Assembly (NCBI GenBank): GCA_955652455.1
Contig: CATPBU010000283.1
Span: 1 to 8,908 of the forward strand
Source of the DNA: Candidatus Dormiibacterota bacterium
Lineage (GTDB): Bacteria; Chloroflexota; Dormibacteria; UBA8260
DNA length: 8,908 bases
Reading direction: 5' to 3'
The position numbers were made by a program, and so were the translations under genes. The notes beneath the pieces were generated by a model. It ran no database searches, had not been told where the DNA came from, and was given only the letters and a program-made list of their open reading frames with translations. Of the stretch, positions 1 to 5,813 are shown in pieces. The stretch's first letter is position 1; each line of letters opens with the position of its first letter.

Positions 1-17
1 ACCTCGAGCAGGCTCAC
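1..17 (-). CDS. livG: Start of ABC transporter ATP-binding protein (LivG type), cut by window edge
   Basis: Only the first five codons and two further bases are present. Reading leftwards from 17, GTG AGC CTG CTC GAG GT encodes M-S-L-L-E-(V), a usual beginning for LivG-type ATPases of branched-chain amino acid importers. The GTG shares a GTGA overlap with the livM stop codon. A GGAG motif (complement of 28-31) lies 10 nt upstream of the start. Family knowledge: LivG hydrolyses ATP on the cytoplasmic side of the LivH/LivM permease. The call rests on the overlap, the SD, the start peptide and operon position, because no Walker motif is visible in the window. A different ATPase of the same family (LivF) could sit here, but livG usually follows livM. 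Confidence 0.75.
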
Positions 18-1060
18 GGCGGCTGGGCTCCACGAACAGCTCGCGCCTCGCGCGTGCCCGTCGCAGGTCCGGCGGGCCCGACGGCCCGGCTGTGCTGCCA
101 GCGCTTCAGCAGGTCCGTGAGCGAAGGCACGATGCCGCGAGGCATCAGGATGATGACGAGCAGGAAGACGGCGGAGTAGAAGACGAGGTAGAGGCGGCTG
201 GCACCGAAGTTGTAAGCCAGCCATAGCTGCGCCGGCTCCAGGATCATCGCGCCGACCACAGGCCCCCACAGGGTTCCCAGACCACCGAGGAACACCATCA
301 GGACCATGGAGATGCCCACCAGTGGGTCGATGACGAACTGCGGGTAGATGTAGGTCACGTAGTAGCCGTAGACAGCTCCGATCATGCCCACCAGCGCGGC
401 GCTGACCACGAACGCCGTGAGCTTGAACGCGCGCGCCGGCACGCCCACTGCGAGTGCCTTGTCCTCGTCGTCGCGGATGGCAAGCAGACCGAGGCCGAAC
501 TTGGAGCGGCGGATCCACCACGACACGGCCAGGCCGACCAGCGCCAGCAGGAGCATGACGTAGTAGTACGGGGTGTTGAAGAAGTCGCCGCTCCACGGCG
601 GCACAGGGAAGCTCAACCCGGCACCACCACCAGTGAGCCCGACCAGGTTCTCCGCGAGCAGCTGGAGCATGAACATGCAGGCGATGGTCACGATGACAAA
701 CGTGGCGGCGCGGGTGCGCAGCGCAATCCAGCCGATGCCGAGCGCGAGCACCACGGTCAGGGCGCCCGCCACCGGGACGAAAAGAAACGGCATGTAGCCG
801 GCCGCTATCCCGAGGTGCGCCAGCAGCAGACCGAGCGCATAGGCACCGAACCCGAAGAACGCCGCATGCCCGAGCGAGATGTACCCGGTGTACCCGCCCA
901 TGATGTTCCAGGCGGTGGCGAGACCCACGTACATCGCGGTGAAGACGCCGATGTTGACGGTCGCGGAATCGGCGGCGAACACGGGCACAAGGAGGGCCAG
1001 GACCACAGCGATCACCAGCGCCGCGATCTTGAGCATGCCGACGCTGCGGACCCGCCTCAT
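14..1060 (-). CDS. livM: Branched-chain amino acid type ABC transporter permease LivM
   Basis: This is a 348-residue polytopic membrane protein, about the usual length for LivM. With LivH it forms the inner-membrane channel of a hydrophobic amino acid type (HAAT) importer. The family signature YTGYISLGHAAFFGFGAYA lies at about residues 57-75. The later cytoplasmic segment RDDEDKALAVGV resembles the conserved loop that contacts the ATPase. Near the C terminus, FLGGLGTLWGPVVGA matches the typical BPD_transp_2 ending, and the last 30 or so residues are a basic, Ala/Pro/Gly-rich tail. I chose the ATG at 1060 because it overlaps the livH stop as ATGA, which suggests translational coupling; the SD there is weak. 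The frame stays open upstream to 1492, but that part is an Arg-rich shadow of livH. The ATG at 1036 (MLKIAAL) is a possible alternative start. The true substrate may be another amide, amino acid or aromatic acid. Confidence 0.94.
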   Translation of the reverse strand: MRRVRSVGMLKIAALVIAVVLALLVPVFAADSATVNIGVFTAMYVGLATAWNIMGGYTGYISLGHAAFFGFGAYALGLLLAHLGIAAGYMPFLFVPVAGALTVVLALGIGWIALRTRAATFVIVTIACMFMLQLLAENLVGLTGGGAGLSFPVPPWSGDFFNTPYYYVMLLLALVGLAVSWWIRRSKFGLGLLAIRDDEDKALAVGVPARAFKLTAFVVSAALVGMIGAVYGYYVTYIYPQFVIDPLVGISMVLMVFLGGLGTLWGPVVGAMILEPAQLWLAYNFGASRLYLVFYSAVFLLVIILMPRGIVPSLTDLLKRWQHSRAVGPAGPATGTREARAVRGAQPP

Positions 1061-1932
1061 ACCCGGTCTCGCAGCATGACGCCGTACAGGCCCTGCGGCC
1101 GGAAGACCAGGACCGCGACCAGGATCACGAAGAAGACGAAGTTTCCCCACACCGGCGATATGACGACGGAGGTCACGTCGATGACCACGAGCATCACCAT
1201 CGCCCCGACCACGGCGCCGCGAAGGCTGCCGAGCCCGCCGAGCACGATGATGGTGAGCAGTCGCGAGATCAGGTCGTAGTGGCTGCCCGGGTTGAAGGCA
1301 TTGGCGATGCCGAAGACGACCCCGCCGGCCGCGGCTGTGGCCACACCGACGCCGAACGCAAGGGCCGAGACGCGGTCCACGTCGACGCCAACCAGCTGAG
1401 CGGCGGTCCGGTTGAGCATCGTCGCGCGAATCGCCGCTCCGAATGAGGTGCGGTACAGGAGCCAGAACATCGCGCCCAGGATCGCCAGGCACAGGCCGAA
1501 CCCGAAGACATAGACGTAGCCGATGCGAAAGCCGAAGATCGGGAAAGACGCGGTCTCATACCAGGCGTTCAGTTGCTGGTAGTTGTTGGTGAAGAGGAAG
1601 CCGAGCAGGCCCTCGATGCCGAGCGCCAACGCGTACGTGACCAGGACTGACAACGCCTCACGATCACTCTTCAGCGGCCGGACGAACACCAGCTGCAGCA
1701 CCACGCCAAGCAGAAACATCGCGGGCATGGTCACCAGCAGGGTGACAAATGGGTCGATGTGCAGCGATCGGAGCAGGGCGAAGCTGAGGTAGGCGCCGAG
1801 GATGACGAGCGCCCCGTGTCCGACGTTGATGATCCGCATCACGCCGAAGATCAGCGTGAGCCCAGATGCCATCAGGGCGTAGACGCCGCCGGTCAGAAGG
1901 CCGAGGACGACTGCTTCGAGGACGAGGGTCAC
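1057..1932 (-). CDS. livH: Branched-chain amino acid type ABC transporter permease LivH
   Basis: This is a 291-residue integral membrane permease, the standard LivH length. The N-terminal signature GLTLIFGVMRIINVGHGA (about residues 24-41) and the later stretch VLGGLGSLRGAVVGA are hallmarks of the BPD_transp_2/LivH family. The segment around residues 185-205 (NRTAAQLVGVDVDRVSALAF) corresponds to the ATPase-coupling loop. The start is GTG at 1932, behind the run AGGGGGG (complement of 1937-1943). It begins 13 nt after the livK stop, and its own stop overlaps the livM start by ATGA, so it is the second gene of a tight operon. It pairs with LivM to move substrate delivered by the binding protein. 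Family members carry branched-chain amino acids, urea, short amides or aromatic acids; the sequence does not tell which. Confidence 0.95.
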   Translation of the reverse strand: MTLVLEAVVLGLLTGGVYALMASGLTLIFGVMRIINVGHGALVILGAYLSFALLRSLHIDPFVTLLVTMPAMFLLGVVLQLVFVRPLKSDREALSVLVTYALALGIEGLLGFLFTNNYQQLNAWYETASFPIFGFRIGYVYVFGFGLCLAILGAMFWLLYRTSFGAAIRATMLNRTAAQLVGVDVDRVSALAFGVGVATAAAGGVVFGIANAFNPGSHYDLISRLLTIIVLGGLGSLRGAVVGAMVMLVVIDVTSVVISPVWGNFVFFVILVAVLVFRPQGLYGVMLRDRV

Positions 1933-1945
1933 AAGGCCCCCCTGC

Positions 1946-3181
1946 TCACGGCGCGAAGGTGGGCTTGGGGTACTCCGGCTGTGCGACCGCGGCTGAGCTG
2001 GGGTAGACGGGCACCGTCGCGCCGTTTTGCCATTGCACGAGGAAGGTGGCGCCGTTCGGCCGTCCGGCCGAATCGAAGGCCATCGGGCCCTGGATCGTCT
2101 GGAACGTGTTGCTGTGCATCGCGGAGATCAAGGCCGAGTTGGCGATGCTGTTCGCCTTGGTTGCCGCTTGGTCAACGACCTGGCCGACGCTGTAGGCCTC
2201 CGATGCGTCCTGGGAGATGTCGGCCGGCGTGCCGCCGTACTTGGCGATGAACTCGTTCACAAACATCGAGTTGCCCGGTGTCTTGGCGCTTGACCACCAT
2301 CCGGCGGGAACCATCACACCCCCCGTGTTCGCCGCTCCGACTTTGTCCGAGAAATCCTTCCCCTGGTCAGGTCCGCCCGTCTCGATCAGTGCCTTGGGGT
2401 TGTAGTGCTGCTGCTGGAACGCCTTGATGAAGGCCACCCCGTCCGGCTCCTGGGTGCCGAGGACGACAACGTCAGCGTTGGCGTTGACGACCTGCTGCGC
2501 CAGGGTGTTCCAGCTGGTGGTCTCGGCCGGGTACACCTTCGAGGATGCCGTGGTCACGCCCCCCGCCTCGAGGAGAGACCGGGCTTTGTCGACCTGCGGC
2601 TGTGTAAAGGGATCGTCAGAGGTGGCGTACGCGGCGGTGGCCGGCCGTTGGTTTGTAGGCAGCGAGAGAACCCAATGCGCGAAGCTCACCAGGTTGTCAG
2701 CGACAGCGGCGGGCTGTACGAAGAAGAGTGAATGCAGGCCGCGGTTGAACACGCTCGGCCCCCCGCCCGCCGGCTCGGGGAAGGCATACCCGAAGCGATC
2801 GGTGACGGTGGACGCCGGGATCGTCAGCAGGCTGCTGAATGGTCCGAAGACGAGGGCGACCTTGTCCTGGGTGATCAGGTTCTGGTAGTTGGTCACCACC
2901 TGCTGCGTGCTGCTGGCATCGTCAACGTATTTCATGGTCACGTGGTGACCGAGCAGCCCACCCTTGGCGTTCTCGTCCTGCGCCCAGAGGTCGTAGCCCT
3001 GAACGAGGGCTTTGCCATCTCCTGAGAAGTCCCCGGTGAGTGATACGGAGACGCCGATGGTGATCGGAGTGCCGACCTGGGGTGTGGAGCTCCCGCCGGT
3101 ACCGCCGCTGCCGCAGGCCGACAGGCTCACCACCGACAACGAGAGGGTTCCCGCCAGGGTCAGAAATACCGGCTTGCGCAT
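1946..3181 (-). CDS. livK: Substrate-binding lipoprotein of HAAT-family ABC importer (LivK type)
   Basis: This is a 411-residue extracytoplasmic binding protein. The first 22 residues form a lipoprotein signal: basic MRK, a hydrophobic core, then the lipobox LSAC with the lipidated cysteine at residue 23. A Gly/Ser linker follows. The body has the Peripla_BP_6 pattern: ITIGVSVSLTGDFSGDGKA at the first strand and helix, NAKGGLLGHHV, then VALVFGPFSS, where family members contact the ligand backbone. It should capture ligand outside the membrane and deliver it to LivH/LivM. The ATG at 3181 is preceded by GGGGGA about 5-6 nt upstream. A TTG at 3226 would add 15 residues ahead of the signal peptide and lies inside the operator, so I rejected it. 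This is the first gene of the operon, transcribed from a promoter shared back to back with the LacI-type regulator. The ligand is not identifiable by eye. Confidence 0.93.
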   Translation of the reverse strand: MRKPVFLTLAGTLSLSVVSLSACGSGGTGGSSTPQVGTPITIGVSVSLTGDFSGDGKALVQGYDLWAQDENAKGGLLGHHVTMKYVDDASSTQQVVTNYQNLITQDKVALVFGPFSSLLTIPASTVTDRFGYAFPEPAGGGPSVFNRGLHSLFFVQPAAVADNLVSFAHWVLSLPTNQRPATAAYATSDDPFTQPQVDKARSLLEAGGVTTASSKVYPAETTSWNTLAQQVVNANADVVVLGTQEPDGVAFIKAFQQQHYNPKALIETGGPDQGKDFSDKVGAANTGGVMVPAGWWSSAKTPGNSMFVNEFIAKYGGTPADISQDASEAYSVGQVVDQAATKANSIANSALISAMHSNTFQTIQGPMAFDSAGRPNGATFLVQWQNGATVPVYPSSAAVAQPEYPKPTFAP

Positions 3182-3218
3182 GGTCGTCCCCCGCTCGCCA
3201 CCGCGAGCCATCTCACCG

Positions 3219-3247
3219 TTGAACAAACGATTGCGCTACCCTAGGAC
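3219..3247 (+). promoter_or_regulatory. Predicted promoter of the LacI-family regulator gene
   Basis: TTGAAC (3219-3224), a 17-nt spacer and TAGGAC (3242-3247) form a plausible, weaker sigma70-like promoter reading towards the regulator gene. Transcription would begin near 3254, giving a short leader that contains the AAGGG Shine-Dalgarno at 3265-3269. The candidate operator lies in the spacer, so a bound repressor would block this promoter too. Confidence 0.45.
3222..3236. promoter_or_regulatory. Candidate LacI-family operator O1 at the livK promoter
   Basis: The core CAAACGATTG (3224-3233) has inverted arms CAA...TTG around a central CG. Known LacI-family operators, such as PurR sites built on GCAAACG, have this layout, with the hinge-helix leucine intercalating at the central CpG. 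The right flank continues as CGC. The core sits on the predicted livK start site and in the spacer of the lacI promoter. The same 10-mer occurs inverted at 4375-4384. Confidence 0.55.
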
Positions 3248-3267
3248 ACCGTCGAAACCAATGTCAA
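3238..3267 (-). promoter_or_regulatory. Predicted sigma70-type promoter of the livK operon
   Basis: On the minus strand a perfect -35 hexamer TTGACA (complement of 3262-3267) is followed by an 18-nt spacer and TAGGGT (complement of 3238-3243), which fits the actinobacterial TAnnnT -10 pattern. The transcription start would be near 3231, about 50 nt upstream of the livK ATG. The -35 lies between the two possible lacI ATG codons, and the -10 overlaps the lacI -10 on the other strand. This is prediction from sequence only. Confidence 0.6.
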
Positions 3268-3278
3268 GGGTGGGACGA

Positions 3279-4334
3279 ATGCCGGTCACGCTCAAGGAGC
3301 TGGCGGTCCGCGCCAACGTCCACCCGTCGACCATCTCGCGGGTCGCCAACAACGATCCCGGCCTGCGGATCGCACCGGCGACGCGCGCCCGCATCGAGGC
3401 CCTCCTGCGGGAGACGGGGTACCAACCCAACGGGATCGCGCGCGGCCTGAAGTTGCGCCAGACCAACGTCCTCGCCGTCGTCATCCCCGACGTCACCAAC
3501 CCGTTCTTCGCCGCCCTGTTTCGCGGGGTCGAGGACGCTGCGTCTCCGCGTGGTTTCAACGTGCTGCTGTGCAACACGGATGGAAGCCCGGAGCGTCAAC
3601 GATCACACCTTCAGACCCTGGAGGCCCGTCGCGTCGACGGCGTGATCCTGGCGAGCAGCGTGCTCAAGGACCCGGGCGTGCGCAACCTGCGCAAGCAGCG
3701 GACCCCATACGTCCTGGTCAACCGCTTCAGCGATGAGGGCGAGGACCCGTTCGTCGGCTCTGACGACCTCGTCGGAGGCCAGCTGGCCACGTCCCACCTC
3801 ATCGAGCTCGGGCACAGGCGCATCGGTCATCTCGCTGGTAAGTCGTCAGTCAGCACAGGGGTCTTGCGCCGGCGAGGTTTTCAGTCCGCCCACCAGCTGG
3901 CGGCTGTTCCAGCTGATCCGCAGCTCATCGTGGAGGCTGGTTACACCGAGGAAGGCGGCGCGCTCGCCGCGCGGCGGCTTTTCGCACTGCATGACCGCCC
4001 GACTGCGCTGTTCGCGGTGACAGACCTGGCGGCGCTTGGCGCCGCCGAGGCGGCCCGGCGCTTGGGCTTGCGCATTCCTGAGGACGTTGCCATCGTCGGC
4101 TACAACGACATCCCCCTTGCGAGCCGCGTCAGCCCCGGAATCACAACAATGCATGTCCCAATCCATGAGTTCGGGTCAATCGCCGTCAGTCTGATGCTCG
4201 AGCAGATCGAGAACGACAAGCCGACTCGTCACCGCGTTCTGTTCACGCCCGAGCTGGTCGTGCGAGGCTCGACCGTGGCCGACGCGGCCTCTCGTTCCCC
4301 GCAGTCAATGCCACGGACTGTCAGCGCTGAATAG
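3279..4334 (+). CDS. LacI-family transcriptional regulator
   Basis: This is a 351-residue repressor of normal LacI/GalR length. Residues 4-23 (TLKELAVRANVHPSTISRVA) form the helix-turn-helix. Residues 48-60 (YQPNGIARGLKLR) are the hinge helix, with Leu57 placed to insert into the central CpG of the operator. From about residue 62 (NVLAVVIPDVTNPFF) the ligand-binding domain begins, and the later blocks DGVILASS, HLIELGHRRIGHLAG and DVAIVGYNDIPLAS are typical of the sugar/purine-sensing fold. The ATG at 3279 is chosen because AAGGG at 3265-3269 precedes it by 9 nt and because LacI proteins usually begin just before TLKELA. The in-frame ATG at 3261 has no SD and would only fit a leaderless transcript. 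It is divergent from livK and is probably the local regulator of the importer. The effector is unknown. Confidence 0.95.
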   Translation: MPVTLKELAVRANVHPSTISRVANNDPGLRIAPATRARIEALLRETGYQPNGIARGLKLRQTNVLAVVIPDVTNPFFAALFRGVEDAASPRGFNVLLCNTDGSPERQRSHLQTLEARRVDGVILASSVLKDPGVRNLRKQRTPYVLVNRFSDEGEDPFVGSDDLVGGQLATSHLIELGHRRIGHLAGKSSVSTGVLRRRGFQSAHQLAAVPADPQLIVEAGYTEEGGALAARRLFALHDRPTALFAVTDLAALGAAEAARRLGLRIPEDVAIVGYNDIPLASRVSPGITTMHVPIHEFGSIAVSLMLEQIENDKPTRHRVLFTPELVVRGSTVADAASRSPQSMPRTVSAE

Positions 4335-4347
4335 CCCCGCGTTAGCA

Positions 4348-4361
4348 CGCAAACTCTTGCG
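4348..4361. promoter_or_regulatory. Inverted repeat downstream of lacI, possible weak third operator
   Basis: CGCAA-ACTC-TTGCG is a perfect 5-bp inverted repeat with a 4-nt centre, 14 nt after the regulator stop codon. It shares the half CGCAAAC with the adjacent candidate operator at 4375-4390, and the two centres are 25 bp apart. It lacks the central CG, so it may be a degenerate operator. As a terminator it would be weak: the stem is short and no T-run follows. Confidence 0.25.
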
Positions 4362-4374
4362 GCGATACCTTGGC

Positions 4375-4390
4375 CAATCGTTTGCGCAAG
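4375..4390. promoter_or_regulatory. Candidate LacI-family operator O2 between lacI and yceI
   Basis: CAATCGTTTG at 4375-4384 is the exact reverse complement of the core at 3224-3233, again centred on CG. The right side extends to GCGCAAG, so the half reads CTTGCGCAAAC on the other strand, the better-formed half site. Its centre is about 1,151 bp from that of O1, and the two bracket the regulator gene. It lies about 115 bp upstream of the yceI start, so it may control yceI, serve as an auxiliary operator, or both. Confidence 0.5.
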
Positions 4391-4496
4391 AAGGCCGCCG
4401 CTACGACAGCAACCGAGACCCGGCGGTTGACGGCACTATGGTCATGCGATCCGAACGCACTGTGACCCGCAGGCAGGATACTTCGGGAGGGAAGTT

Positions 4497-5051
4497 GTGG
4501 CACTGACGACAGGTACGTACACCATTGGCCCTGACCAGGGCACGCTTCTGATCAGGACATCACGAGAGGGCGCTGCCGCCAAGATGGGCCACGACCTCAC
4601 CCTCGAGGCGGCCCGGTGGAGCGCAACGGTGGTTGTGGACGCGGAGGAGCCGTCCCGGTCGAGCATTACCGCCACAGTTGATGCCGCCTCGCTGGAGGTA
4701 CGAGAGGCGCACGGCGGAGCGATCCCTCTCACCGACAAGCAGCGGGGTGAGGTCGGCGCCAACATCCGCAACAAGGTGCTCAACTCCTCCAACTACCCGG
4801 AGATCTCCTTCCGCTCCACACTGACCGCCGGCGATGCGAATGGGGGAACCGTGAGTGGCGACCTCACGATCGCCGGCAGGTCGCGACCGGTGCAGCTCCG
4901 CTTGACAGCGGCCCCCGACGCGGACCGTGTCACCGTCACAGCCACCGTCGTCCAGAGCCACCATGGCATCAAGCCGTACTCGGCGATGCTTGGTGCGCTC
5001 AAGGTCAAGGACGTGGTCGAGATCGAGGTGGACGTGAGGCTGCGTTCCTGA
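4497..5051 (+). CDS. YceI-family protein, cytoplasmic type
   Basis: This 184-residue protein fits the YceI-like domain, a lipocalin-like beta-barrel that in characterised members binds isoprenoid or other amphiphilic ligands. Matching blocks are GTYTIGPDQGTLLIRTSREG at the N terminus, AAKMGHDLTLEAARWSATV (about residues 27-45), NSSNYPEISFRS (96-107), VSGDLTIAGRSRPVQL (119-134) and HHGIKPYSAMLGALKVKDVVEIEVD near the end. It has no signal peptide, unlike the periplasmic Escherichia coli YceI, as is common in actinobacterial versions. The start is GTG at 4497, with GGGAGG ending 6 nt upstream. It stands alone behind the lacI gene, and its upstream region holds a candidate LacI-type operator. A small ORF with its own SD follows 10 nt after the stop. 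Its exact role is unknown. Confidence 0.92.
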   Translation: MALTTGTYTIGPDQGTLLIRTSREGAAAKMGHDLTLEAARWSATVVVDAEEPSRSSITATVDAASLEVREAHGGAIPLTDKQRGEVGANIRNKVLNSSNYPEISFRSTLTAGDANGGTVSGDLTIAGRSRPVQLRLTAAPDADRVTVTATVVQSHHGIKPYSAMLGALKVKDVVEIEVDVRLRS

Positions 5052-5061
5052 AGGAGCCGCA

Positions 5062-5226
5062 GTGGCAAGTGTCGCTATCGGTGCGGATTGCCCGCGGCCG
5101 GCTACGCTTCAGGGGCCGCTGTTCTGCGACGGGGTCGCCAATCTGAATCTCGGCCGGGCGGTCCGAGCGGACGTCAGCTGTGGCGCCGAAGACCGGTTGG
5201 GGGCTCAGAATCCAGGGCCATGCTGA
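5062..5226 (+). CDS. Candidate small protein, 54 codons, four cysteines, directly after yceI
   Basis: I do not recognise this protein. The SD AAGGAG (5051-5056) starts on the last base of the yceI stop codon and lies 5 nt before GTG at 5062; the frame ends at TGA 5224-5226. The predicted product starts V/M-A-S-V-A-I-G-A-D-C and has cysteines at residues 10, 22, 40 and 54 (the last residue). It has no membrane segment or signal peptide and is moderately acidic. By my count about 70% of codons end in G or C, somewhat lower than expected for the neighbouring genes, so coding support is modest. It could be translated with yceI, be a metal- or thiol-related small protein, or be a chance frame behind a fortuitous SD. 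The spacing and SD quality are the main arguments for it. Confidence 0.4.
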   Translation: MASVAIGADCPRPATLQGPLFCDGVANLNLGRAVRADVSCGAEDRLGAQNPGPC

Positions 5227-5290
5227 GAATATGCCACCCTTGCATTCCGGGATGCCGGTGCGCGCCTTCGCAGTGGCCGTCGGCGCAGGG
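5227..5290. other. Convergent intergenic region, possible weak bidirectional terminator
   Basis: The plus-strand yceI unit and the minus-strand acetyltransferase end facing each other here. Two weak inverted repeats are visible: GCATTCCGGGATGC (5242-5255; GCAT/ATGC arms, with a wobble pair possible inside) and TGCGC...GCGCA about 25 nt across at about 5258-5286. Neither has a T-run, so termination is only a guess from gene orientation. Confidence 0.25.
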
Positions 5291-5779
5291 CTAGGTCAAC
5301 TCCTCCGCGAGCAGGTCCATGAGCAGACCGTCGTGCCATGTGCCGTTCGGGCCGCGCTCGTACATACGCATGACGCCCACCGGGCGGAAGCCCACGCTCG
5401 AGTACGAGCGGATGGCGCGCTCGTTGTGTGCCGCCGGGTCGATGGTGAGGCGGTGGTGGCCGCGCTCGTTGATCAGGTGGCGCGCCAGCGTCCGCAGGGC
5501 GTCGGCGCCGATGCCGCGATGATGCCAGCCGGGATGCACCGAGATATCGATGCCGGCGTGCTGGTAGTCGGGTTCGTTCTCCTCCAGGTATTGGATGAGG
5601 CCGACAACCTGGTCGCCGACCTCGACAGCGAAGACGACGGTGCCATCGCCGGGAGCGATGACCTCCCGCTCCACGCGCTCCACGTCGTGGTGCCCCCACC
5701 ACTCCGCCACCTCGGGGTGGTCGAGGATCTCCGCGAGTCGCGGTGCGTCCGCCATGGTGACAGGGCGCAACCGCACCAT
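5291..5779 (-). CDS. GNAT-family N-acetyltransferase, aminoglycoside 6'-acetyltransferase-like
   Basis: This 162-residue protein carries a single GNAT domain, which transfers an acetyl group from acetyl-CoA to an amine. MVRLRPVTMADAPRLAEIL is the usual first strand and helix, and VAEWWG (24-29) recalls the VEWWG of AAC(6')-Ib-type enzymes. The acetyl-CoA-binding stretch DISVHPGWHHRGIGADALR (about 78-96) contains the R-G-x-G-A loop. HHRLTIDPAAHNERAIRSY and GFRPVGVMRMYERGPNGTW follow, ending in HDGLLMDLLAEEL. The ATG at 5779 is the only reasonable start: the frame is open further upstream but is a shadow of the transporter gene. It begins 34 nt after the transporter stop, so the two are likely cotranscribed. 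The substrate could be an aminoglycoside, but most chromosomal relatives are of unproven specificity, so resistance should not be assumed. Confidence 0.92.
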   Translation of the reverse strand: MVRLRPVTMADAPRLAEILDHPEVAEWWGHHDVERVEREVIAPGDGTVVFAVEVGDQVVGLIQYLEENEPDYQHAGIDISVHPGWHHRGIGADALRTLARHLINERGHHRLTIDPAAHNERAIRSYSSVGFRPVGVMRMYERGPNGTWHDGLLMDLLAEELT

Positions 5780-5813
5780 ATCGCCCTGCAGCGTCGGGAT
5801 CCGGGCAGCCAGG

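Larger units (their letters stand above)
4335..4496 (+). other. Intergenic region between lacI and yceI (162 bp)
   Basis: Besides the two inverted repeats listed separately, TTGACG at 4427-4432 could be a -35 hexamer, but no convincing -10 lies 16-19 nt further on. TATGGT (4437-4442) and GATACT (4477-4482) fit a -10 but lack a well-spaced -35. The strong Shine-Dalgarno GGGAGG at 4485-4490 ends the region. No clear rho-independent terminator for lacI is visible, so readthrough into yceI is possible. Confidence 0.35.

Noticed and set aside
1061..1492. Upstream extension of the livM reading frame to 492 residues
   Set aside because: The extra part is Arg-rich and lies wholly within livH in another frame. 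The ATGA overlap at 1057-1060 gives the natural start.
3182..3226. TTG start at 3226 for the livK-type protein
   Set aside because: It would put 15 polar residues before the signal peptide, overlaps the candidate operator and has no SD.
4438..4506. 22-codon frame overlapping the yceI start as a possible leader peptide
   Set aside because: It has no SD, no run of one amino acid and no alternative hairpins that would suggest attenuation.
5241..5256. Near-match (14 of 16 bases) between TGCATTCCGGGATGCC here and 8843-8858
   Set aside because: Both are short GC-rich palindromes, one inside the oxygenase coding sequence. This is best explained by chance, with no wider repeat around them.
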